This document shows, piece by piece, positions 50,801 through 62,800 of a stretch of DNA of 64,000 bases. This stretch comes from Diadema setosum (taxonomy: Eukaryota > Echinodermata > Echinoidea > Diadematoida > Diadematidae). Below the pieces are notes generated by a model, which searched no databases, had not been told where the DNA came from, and saw only the letters and a list, made by a program, of their open reading frames with translations. The translations under genes and the position numbers were made by a program. The stretch's first letter is position 1. Every line of letters begins with the position of its first letter. The DNA is taken from assembly GCA_033980235.1 (NCBI GenBank), contig CM067059.1, positions 13,833,600 through 13,897,599 of the forward strand, read 5' to 3'.

Positions 50801-53800
50801 CGTCCGCTCAAATTCACCACACAGAGGGCTACCTGATGCAATGATTGAATCATTTTACTTTTTATAGGCTGCGTCTTCGCGAAATCTAAAGCTACTTTGT
50901 AACACGACGCATAGAGAACAGCCAACGTAATCTTTGTCACCACATCCATGTTGAAAATCTAAAGCTCCCTATTACCAAAGCTAGCACTGAATTTGAAATC
51001 ACCTAGTTCATATAGCATTGCATTCGAGGAAAAAAAAAAGAATATGATAAAAACATATGGTCATGCAAATTGCCACTTTGTGAACTCAAGTGGATCATTT
51101 TTATACAGTCATAACTAAAACATGTAATTAAATGCTCTTTAAATCCTCTGCTTTAGATTCTCAATACAAACCCAACAGACAGCTAGATTGTATTTCTCAT
51201 AAAAAAGCAATTAATATTTCATTCAAATGAAAATCATTAAAGAAAATGTCTAAATGTAAAGATATCCCCAAAAGTTGCTGTACCACACTGTCTCAAAGAC
51301 ATTGAATACTTTACAGAAATGTGCATCCAAGCTCAATGTTCACACTGGTAGACTTCCTTTTTACCCAGTACTTTTGATACTTCATTAAATGAAACAAATT
51401 TTTTTTAAAAATGTCCAAATGTAACAATCACCGTCTGTTGCGGTATCACATGAATACACTGGACACTTTATGGAGATGTGAATGCAAGATCAACGTCCAT
51501 ACTAGTAGACTTCCTTTTCATCCGGTACTTTTGAAACTTCACTCAAATGAAGTGAATTTAAAAAAAAAAAAAAAAATGTCCAAATGTAACAATCACCTGG
51601 TGCTGCTGTATCATACTGAATACATTGGATACTTTATGGAGATGTGCATGCAAGGTTAATCTCCACACTGGCAGATATCCTTTTCATCCCGCATTCCTTC
51701 CAGAACCTAAGTCAATCCATTGTACATATAAACAATGTCATGCTTTTCAGTTGCTACATTCCACGACCAAAAAAACAAAAACAAAAACAAAACAAAAAAG
51801 ACAATATGGGCAACAACAACAAAAACAACCATGTGTGTACTGGTCCCTTAAGTTCAATGTAGTAAACCAGACCTTAACACTTGGCAGGCATTGTTCATTA
51901 CAGTGTATATTGCTAATTTTCGACATGCAGGCATTTAGGAATGCTTTTGTTACAGGGGGGCATGCCATAAAGAGAGTTCTTTAGTTCTTTATAAAGTGGG
52001 TTCAAGTTTTGTTTTGCCTTGTGGGGGGGGGATGGGGGTGGGGGTACTCATGTATTTGGCATTCCAATCTAAACTTCCTGTCATTATGAAACTTCATTAA
52101 CCCCCTGGATGCTATTATCAAAGTGAGACCAATATGATATTAGCTGAAACAGTGACTTGCGAGCATTTATCTTTCATGTTTTCCATACTTTTTTTTTTTT
52201 CTGGGGGGGGGGGGGAGGGGGTGGAAAAAGGGAAAGGAGTATGGTCGAACTGCACATACAGAACAAATGTAATCAGGTCAAGAAGTGTTTCTTTATTTGA
52301 TATGATAATACAGTAAATGACTCCTACACGTACTTGCATCACAGATGAGTCGTTTCAACTTAAAAGCAGTAAAAAATCAGGTAGATACTTGGACTAAATA
52401 TTATGGTGCACTTCCAGTTACAACATGTTTTGAGAAAAAAAAAATGATTTTGCAGTCGTAGTCAGAATAAATCCAGACTGTGTTTGCCTTCACAATTGAA
52501 GCAACAAGTGACAGTTCGTGAAGTCTCCAGTTTTGTTGCATCTAAAGGATTGCATAAGCTGAAGAAAAAAATACCACAAGCAATTCTAGTGCAATATATC
52601 AACTAGCGGCTCTTGTGCTCATGGGCATGGCAAGTGCTTCAGTGCTTTAGTGTGATTTCCTCTGCATGTAATTGTTTTTCATCTTGCAAATGCAGTTCAC
52701 AAATGTGTTACCAACCACCTGAAAATGCATCAGATAATTCTACCTCAAGGTCAAGAACTTCATTATGGTTAGATAAAGGAATTCTTAGAGTCACAGATTA
52801 CTTATAATCACTTTGTTTTGATGCTGAGTGGCATGAGATTCCCATCACAATTTTTTCTTGTTGTTACATCACTTAGTCAATTTTTTAACACAACTACTGA
52901 TTCTGTGAGTCATTTTTGTTTGCTTTGGAAAAGAGATCTAACCCATTAATTCCAGCAGGAATTACCATTTGTCAAAAGTAAATTGGCACCTCAGAAAGTC
53001 ACAGTGTCTTTGTATGACAGAATGAGATAAAATGGAACTGATTAAGTTTATCAAATCTGCTCAAAATCAGACAGAAATTCACACAAAAAATGCTAATCAT
53101 AAGAAACACAAACAATGAATAGTGAAAAAAAAAGAATAAGACAAAAAGAGTCGGCATCAAATAACAGAAATGTGCTTTCTACGGCCAGGTGAATTGAGCA
53201 ATCGCCCTCCGCATTGGAAAATTTCATCCTTTAGACTGTGCACAAAATTAAAAGTGCAAGCAAGATATGGTAAAGCATTTTCTCTGATCACATTTCGCAG
53301 ATGAAGCCTTGATAACGGTTTTCATCTTGCCGCTCTCACAAGCCACGCATGAATGTTGACAGCTATGCTGTTGTTGTTTTTTTCTCATTTACCACAAGAG
53401 CTAAAAAATAAGCTAAAAGCATCGAAAAAATTGTAAAAATTTCACCTTCTTTACAAACGGAAAAAAAAAGGAAGAGTAAAAAAATTCTAAAGGTTTGTTC
53501 TACTACTAGGAAGATGTATAGTACTTAAATATCATAGCCCCACAATGTACACTATTGGATAAAAACCTGAGCAGTAGTATGCTGACTAATTTACTAACAT
53601 CATCATTAAAACTCCACCTCTAGCCATGTTTGATAACCGAATACCCAAACAAAACTGCATTAAATCATAAACCAACTAAATGCTCTCCATGGTAAAATGC
53701 GATGGTTATACAAAAGTTGATGATGATGATGAGGACAGGCAACATAACAGAGGAAGTGGGTGATATTTGTTGCGTAAAATATGTCTTGGGTTACTCCCAT

Positions 53801-56800
53801 CCCGGATGAAGAGAGGGATATTAAAGGAAATCAATGCAAACCATTCGGGTACCAGGAGGGGCGATCCTACCTCTGCTGGGTTCATCATGCGACGGAAAAG
53901 CCGGGTCATATTCAATGACTACAAAGTCTGAGCTACTCCCTGTCAAAGGATCTTGGGGTTCACAGCACAAAAGCAATAACAATAACAAAAATCAGAGTGA
54001 TGGGGTATCAAATGTTATGACTACCAAGGATAGACCTTTAAGTTTTGTTTTGTTCTGATTTTTGACATACTTTCCGTTAGCATTGATCAAATATCTGACA
54101 AACATAATTCATCACCCATAATTATCACATCACTAAAAATCACGCCTGCATCAGTGCACATACTCTGTCGGTCTTCTACTTGGGGAAGAATGACAGAAAC
54201 AATTCTTTAAAAAAATAAATAAATAAAAATCGCATGTGCTTGTGTGCACAGCTCATCTCACACAGATGGCAAGTTATGGTGTAGTGTTATGCTGCAACAA
54301 GCATTCCCTTGGTATTAACAAGATTGGTTCTGTGCAGAAGTTTTCTTCAAACCAAATCTTAAAACCTCTGACGTATTAAGTGTCCAAGAAGACTGTGGAT
54401 AAAGCAGCCATGCAGGATTAGGAACAACTTTAGCCATTTTGATAGCAGTTTTATTTGCAAGTCGTTTCACCATAATAACTGAAGATGGTGATGTGTATCA
54501 ATTAGGAATGATTCAAATTAAAACTCCACCTACTAGTATTGTAACAGTGTTTATTCAAGTAGTGAGGGATATTTTACAGGAAATCTATTTTACTCCCCCT
54601 AGATGCTTCACACATATTCCAAGAACCTGAATACAGAGAGATCTTTCTTGTAATAGGTTTTATGCATTCAGGATAATGAATTTAGCGTAATAGATTCAAC
54701 AAACATTTATTTTTCTCTCTCTTCAAGACTCTATGAATGAAGGTACAACGTTTAAACATGAGCTAATGAGACCAAAACATGACATTACAGAAAGGCAATA
54801 CAGTAGAATGCAACTACATGGTAACACATGAGTACTATGCACTCAGACCTTGGGTACTACATGAATAGAATAAACATGAATGGAAATCATACAGCAAAGA
54901 TCCATTTCATGCACAGTCCTATGTTACTAGAAAAACCATGTATTTGATGGCTACATTATTCTAATCACATTCACAACATGCTAAAAGGATTGATAATGAA
55001 GAAACTAGACACCTATATATTCTGTACAGAAAAAGGCATGCATTGCAGGGATGCTGTTTGACTATCGGGTACCAAAAAGTTTAGACCAATGTTGCCTTCT
55101 TGTGTCCTTTCATTTGCAGTCTCTTGGATTTCCTAAACCTTGCAAACTCAGCAGGAATAGCAAAAAAATCTCTTGCATCCATACAGGCTGCAGACATTTG
55201 AACATGTAAACTATAAATTTTGGAGCACTGGGTTTACTCTGCAAGAGCTTTTTGATTCAATTGGTTTTGTAATGAGAGGTCCCTTAAACATCTTTCTCTA
55301 TATTAGCAATTTTCTCCATCAGATATTAGTGAAAACATAGAAGCAAGACACAACAAAGGACAAAGATTAGCCTTTCCTGTTAAGTTTGTTGCTAGCAACA
55401 TTTGTTCCTGATATCTATGAATGGAAAGATATACTAGTCTATATGAAAGCATATACAACATACATTTATATATGTATATTTAATATGTACACACAAACAT
55501 ACATGTATATGCATCAAGGCTCGTTAAAATATCTAGCATTCTACATAAAAGGTAGCATGCTTGTACAGTTCAGCCAGCGATCAAGTTCCCCCTAGATCGC
55601 GATCACGGGCGATCAGTGATCGCATACGCGATCATTGATTGCATGCAATTCGGCATACAATCAATTGATTGCGACATATCGCGTATGCAATCACTGATCG
55701 CCCGTGATCGCGATCTAGGGGGAACTTGATCGCTGGCTGAACTGTATCTCAGTTACAGATTACAGCAGCTCTATGATACAAAGATTACAGAGATTATAAA
55801 GATTATAAATGCGACTTCAACATCGTGACTCACCCGAGAGGGACGTGTTGTGGAGAATGACGGGGATGCGGATGGCCTCCCGGGCGTACTTTGAGATGAG
55901 GGCGTTGATGGATGTCTGGGAGAGGGTAGCCGATGGGAACCCCGACTCCTTGAGCTCCTCCTGGAGTGTGGACTGGACATCGGAGGCAAGGTTCACCTGG
56001 ATCCAGATGGATGGGAGGAGGCAGTAGAGTGGTATATGGGGAGGTGGCATTTGGACTTCGTATCAGATATGATCACTTGCAGCCAAAATGACTGAATAAA
56101 AAATCCTGCGTGGATTGTAAATATCGCTTGGGAGTTGTGTTACATCTTGTGTTAAATGGAATCCGTCAGATGTGTTTTGTTTTTTTAGACATGTAGTTTT
56201 GGTAGGGAGAGGAAGGGTCTCAAAGAAAAACATTCTCTTAATTCAATATGATGTGATAAAGTAGCCATGTGAGCCCCCCCCCCCCCCCACATGACTGAAT
56301 GGCTGAATTCTTATTCAGTGCCATGAGTACAGAGAGAGAGAAAAAAAATCAAGACCTGCAATGATTCCTCATGACAAGAATTATTGACTGTGTTACACAC
56401 AATTACTGCAGATTTTTTTCTTCATTTTTTTAGATGAACAAACGGGGGAAAAAGTTCAAACAAGTTCTTGTAAAGCTATGTGGCCATAAAGAAAGCGCAA
56501 TGTTCACCCTTCAATGGTAAATGCATAAATTTCACATCTTATAACTACTCTATAAACGTACATGACAAATGCTTTTAAAATCACATGGAGCTTGTACTCT
56601 AGAAGTGAGAGAGAGAGAAAAAAAAAAACAAAAGAAGAGAAAAATATCAGCAGAAACATGAAGGAACCACTGAACGCACCTTGAGATTCATGAGGAGCTG
56701 TTCAAGGAGTAGATCTGGTCTAGACATCAGGTCCTGGTACTCACCCCTAACCCTCTCTGGTAGGCAGAGTAAGACCTGGATCCAATCATGGCGTAGATGA

Positions 56801-59800
56801 TAAAGTATCAGTATCAAATAGAGACAAGATGAAAACATAGAACATACAATTCATAAACGTCAAAGCCTGATCAATCAATTGAAAAAAAAAAAGTTCTTCA
56901 GTTTTGTTTATAGCCCAAATGGTTAAATTTTCTTTTCACTAGCTTGTATGTTTTATTCAAACATCCACACTACAGAAAACTGGGGCTTCAATGACCTGAA
57001 GTACATTTTTTTCTTTCTTTTTTCTCATAGCTCTTAACCCTAACTAGGCCAGAGGGGGTCCTCTGAGGACCCCCCTCCTCGACGTTCCGCGCAATGTATC
57101 GCTATCGCGAAAAGCTATCGTCGCGGCATTTCATGACTTTTTTCTTTTGAGTCTCCCGCATCTTTTGACACCAAATTTGCGATGCCCGGGCACGTGGTTC
57201 CGAAGTTGCGCATAAATATGTATGTGCATGTCAGACCAAAAATCGCTCAAAAACATGAATTTGTGTACAATTTCAATGCAAACTGTGCTTACAGGCAAAT
57301 TTCATAAAAGTATGACGGCCGAGATCTGGGAGGCCTGGAGGCCCCCCCCCCCCCCCCCTCCCCCCGGCTCTATCATCTACCTAAATAGCCCGGCCTAGTT
57401 AGGGTTAACATGAGGTATTTGCAAAATCAGTCCCTGAGATCAGCATCTACATATTCAAACACACTGTAAGAATACTGACACCCAACCTAGGCTTCAATAC
57501 ATACTGAGGCAGACATTTTCTTGTTCTTTGGAAAGTTAGATAAGCTGACCCCAAAATGGTACTGACCTTTGCTCCGATGCCGATGTCACGCAGCTCCCCA
57601 GCCCTCTCGTAGGAGATGTCCGCCAGGTGGTCAGTCAGCAGGAACTGGACCAGGAACACCACGCTGGTCAGGGCCAACTTCTGGGATTCCAGCAGCTCAG
57701 AGCAGATACCCACAGTCTCCTCACTGCTTGGCAACTCCTTGATCAGCTAACAACATGAAAACAAAAGTTAGTATATCTCTTATACACTTATCTGTTCATC
57801 TTCATATCTTCGCTTCAGAAAGATACATATTTTCAATGTCATGAAACCTTAATGCCCATATCTTTCTCGACCAACAATATGCATATCTACACACATTTTA
57901 CAAATACACATATCTATGATCACACAGATATTATATACATACATAGACTCAAAACACAACAATCATAGATGTAAAAGTCATGTTTTGGAAGTAGTAAAGA
58001 AAAAGACAAACAAACACATGTAACACACTTATTGCACAGAACAGTAATTAGCATCTCTGTGGTTTTAAAGAATTAAAAACAAAACCTATAATCTAATTGT
58101 TTTCCTATGAATACTGACAGATACCTGCAGTAGCTCCCAAAGTGTCAAATTTCTTGAGTAAATGCTATATCTTAGAAACAAATATATGTAATACAGCAAA
58201 CCATGTGAGTAGCAACCATTTTGAGCTCCAAGCTAATTTTGTGTTTTTGGAGCATCTGGCTGCTTAAACAATATTTCTCAATGGCAAAGACTGAAAGAAC
58301 GGCATGTCTCACCTGATACACGCGAAGATTTTCCGTTCCACTGATCAAAAGATGTTCAAGGTACTTTGTCTGGATGGTCTGCAGAATAGAACAAGTTCAT
58401 ATTCACACCCATACTTGTTTTGGCCATTTCATGTTAATCAGGCATTACTGGTGAATTTTCTTGTAGGAACACTTTTAGAGGAACAAACATATTTCCTATA
58501 TCCTATATAAACACAAAAATTCAAGGAAGGAATATATCCTCTTGAAAGGGGTGAAGATACAAAGACAAAGGTAAATAGAGCACAGAAAATACTTATAACT
58601 TCATATAGCATTGCTTTCGGCTTCAATGAGATGGTAATTAATGATTAATCGATACACCTTTGCGATTACAGCTGTAATTTTTACACGAGTGTGATTTATT
58701 GTCATCAAAGGTTAGAAAGGATTTCCATGTTTCGCCAGCTCTTCCGGTCACGAGTAAAACACTTGCATCCATAGCAGCCAGTGCCAAAGCAAGGCAAGGT
58801 AGGCAGGTGATTAATGTGCACGCAGACCTACGGACTTTTGGGAAACTCACATTGCTAACCTCAGCTACTTGTTCTGTTTTGTTTTGCTTTGTTTTTAAAC
58901 TGGCTGTCCAAAAAGTTGTCTCACATGGGACTTAGACGTATAAAGATAAGTGAAAAAGTATCCTTCCTACCTGCTGGTAGTCATCAAGGACATTGTGTAG
59001 CTCCGCCCACTCTCTGGCCAGCTTGAAGTTGGCCGCCGAGATGAGCAGCTTCAGCACGTAGTCTGGTCTAGTCTTGGATTCAGCCTGGACATCTTGCCAA
59101 GTGGAGAGGGGCCGGGTGGCCTGCCACGGTTCATCGGACTCTCCCTCTCCCACGTCCTGTGGAACCTCAAGAGGCAGCACTGATGCCTGCTCCATGGCAT
59201 GGACAGTTATCTGCAAAGGGGGGGGGGGGTTTACAAAGAACATGAATATAGCTATTACATCTTACCATAAATTCAAGGGGGCAAAGAGCAAGAATATTGC
59301 TATTTACATCATAGCATAAATTCATGTTCATTTCTATCGCAATTTTTTTTTTTCATGCTCAGTATTCTACTCACCATACCCTAACAGACCAGTGGAGATG
59401 AACATTTTTTTGAGATTATTGCACTGCTGACTCTAGTTTGTTTCCTGTATTAACCTCTTTAACTCAATAATCTATCATACAACATGTGTCCATTTTTTAC
59501 GAGAGCTAAAGCCTGTGATCTTTTCGATGCAGTAACATTTCAGCTGCGCTTCAGATATTTTTTTTTTCAGAACTTATCAAAATTATTTTGTTACAATATC
59601 CTTCAAAGCATTCTGGCAGTGCAAGAGCTGTTTATGATGTACTGTGTACTTCCACTCCCTCACCTCCTTATATATTCTCAATTGCAGCAGCTTAGTGTTG
59701 AGGACAGCCTGCACAGCAGATTCTCTCCCCGAGTGTGACTCACAACACTCCAGCAGCTCCAGAGCAGCTTCGATGGGGAGGCTGTCCAGGGAGGCTAGTA

Positions 59801-62800
59801 CCGCACGACCTCTCAGCACCTGCAATTAAGGGGAAAGAGAAGTCAGGACACTGGTTCAAGGTGAATCTTTTACAGACGAGCTGCTTTGGGCAGGTCAAGA
59901 GAGTGGCAAGGCTATGCAACAAGAAAAGAGAACAAAAAAAAAACACCAAGAAGTGGAGTGCAGAAGATAGGGATATGACATAGATTGGACACCCCCCCCC
60001 AAAAAAAAAAACACAAACAAACAAACAAACAAACAAACAAACAAAAACAAAAACAAAACAAAACAAAACAGGCTGGGAGAGGGGACATGTAAGTGAAGAC
60101 ACAAGTTGACATCAAGGGCCACAGAAGCCAGGCACAAAATATGTGGATGGACTGACAGAATTATTGAGATCTTCAGAGCATTTGCAAAGTGGTGTACAGA
60201 AACTCTCCTAAGAATGCTACCATATGACAATGTTGATACAGGAATGGATAGAAGGAGCATCTTCCTTGCAACAAAGATCGACAAATGCAACAAGTGATCT
60301 CACCTCGTCTTTGATAGTCAGCAAACACTGCCACGTCGGTTTGGTCGATGGTGCTGACTCCTGCACAGGCTTGACCTGATTCCCGGCGCAGTAGGCTGCA
60401 AAGTCCGCCAGGGCTCGGTACAGATCCTGGTCTCCCACCAGGCTCCTGGCGAGGCCAACCAGCCGCAGCACCGCGTCCCACTGGCAGGCCGACACCAGGA
60501 TCTCGACGGCCTCCCGCAGCAGGTCCTGGACACCCCTGGAGCGGACGTCAGCCAGGAGGCTGGCACGTACCTCCCGCATGTCGGCGCTGCAACTCTCCTG
60601 GAAACTCTCCGCCATGGCAAGGACCTCTCCAAAGAAGTCCTGGATGTACTGCTGCACCACAGGATATCCTGCCAGGTGCTGGAGCACCTTGGTCAAGGTG
60701 GAAAGGCAAGGGTTGTAGACCCTGTCGCTGCCAAAGGTCTCCTCAAACACCAAGCTCTTTGGAGTGCCACCACTGGAGAGCAGTAATAGGTCCTCATCGA
60801 TGGACTTGTCCTTGGCAAAGGTGTCCACTCCTTCCTCAATGGTGCCGCTGATGGCACCAGCCAGCGATGCCACGAGCTTGGACTTTGCATGGAGGTACTT
60901 GAGGGTGGACTCCGTCATTTGGAAAGGAGGTTGATCGGGATGATCTTCCTCATCACCAGGGCTGCTTACTACAGTCTCAAAGTTCTTGGGCACCGAGAGA
61001 TTTCTCCTGTGGGACGAGGCCTTGGCCTTGATGCCTGGCACATTGAAGAATCTGAATCCAAAGGAGTGGTTGTATGGGGTCACTACTAACTTGAACTTCA
61101 CCGAGTTTGAGCGCTGAATGGTCTTTCTTCTGCCTATTTAAACATGAGCACACAGAAAACACAAATATCAACACTAAAAGCCTTGAATGAAGGCTTAGCT
61201 CTTATCGGCCCAACGGATAATAACTTCCATGACACGGCAAGCTCAAAAAGGAAAATTTCTTTAATGATTACAGGTGGCTACACCATCAAACAACACATCC
61301 TTGAGAATAATCTCAGTTTAAAACTTTTCATATAATCTCTGAGTGTCAGACTAGAATTGCCCTTTATGATGTTCCCATGTTTGAAGATGGAAGTCCAATA
61401 ACCCTCATTAAGAACACTACTAAACAACAGCACCAGTGCCTCCTTGATAGCAAACTATCTTGACATACTGTCGACACTATGAAGTAATACCTCCAGTACC
61501 TGCTTCGGGGTCAGCCGTCTTGGCGACAGCTTCTCCGCTGGACTCCACCTCTATGTGTCTGGGCAGGAACTTCATGGTGTAGTTCTCGAGCTTGTCGCCC
61601 AGGTACTTAGACACGTGCGGCTGAATGACGTGCAGGAGGCCCATGTAGATGTGCCCGTGGTGGACATTGGTCGGCAGGGTGGAGCCGGTGAAGTCCTTGC
61701 GGAACCAATCCATGCACTGGGGTATGGAGATCTGGAACAGAACGAGAGAAACCAAAGTCGGAGGACACTGAGCACCAACATGAGGAACGGTAACAACAAC
61801 AACAAGTTACTCTCGATTGTGACACTAACCACATCAATATCATGCACTGAACTCAGATCATACACTTCTGTATTTGCTCTTCCTAGTTTTCCCTGAAACA
61901 GCTTCTGTCTTCCCTATTGCTAGAATAGTATGTGAAGATGCATTTCTAAACACAGCTGGAAAGATGTGTTGTGTAGTTTGAATGGCATTCCTGTTCATCT
62001 AAAGTCAGATAGTAAAGGGGACTATCTACAAATAACATAAGGAAATATACATATATGCTGCTTTTGACGTGGTAGCACAAAATGAATCTAACCTCATTAT
62101 TTTCCTCATCCACCTTGACGTTGGCATCAAGATAGTTCTGCATGGCAACAGTCAGCTGCTCATCAAAATCGTCTGTGGACAAAACCTGGAAGAGATAACA
62201 TCGAGGGCCAAGCATTATTGATCGGTTAAGATATGAAGACTGACAAATGAGAGAGAGAGGATGAAAAATACTCCCATCCAGCCACAAGACCAGGTGACCT
62301 TGCAACAGATTTTTAGAATAAACGGTACTTACTATTGTGGTTGTTCAAAGTGCCTTTGTCTTTAAAGGCTGTACTACACACAAGAGTGTGGATGCATTAG
62401 ATGTTCAACATGAACAGTTTTTTTCATGAAAACTGAACATGATTCTGACATAATTGGCCATTATTATCATCTTTGCATTGTTTGAAGCATCTAAATTTTT
62501 CCATTTATGCAAGCTACAACCAATGAGTAACAACACCATGATACAGCACAATATACAAAATTTTTCATTATTGTACTAATTTTATTGGTGTATCAACTGT
62601 GCCTTTTCACAAATGGAAGGACCCTCAAAATGGGGTGCAGTTAATGCAAGGTACCAGCAATTGTGCATCCACAAAAGCATTCTTTGTCTACAGGAGATTA
62701 TTCTTATGGCATGCTCTGGTAGCAACATTAAGTGTAGAAGGTAGTTCTCTGGAACAGATAAAGAGGCAATGTCTCTTAAATGTTTAGAGGTTTGGAATCC

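Larger units (their letters stand above)
48700..53870 (-). other. Largest ZFYVE26 intron in the window (5.2 kb)
   Basis: Holds the GGTTGGGG repeat tract, family A copy 3, an open frame on the - strand at 50949-50719 and the 165-bp triplicate at 51243. May also hide a missed exon. Confidence 0.7.
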
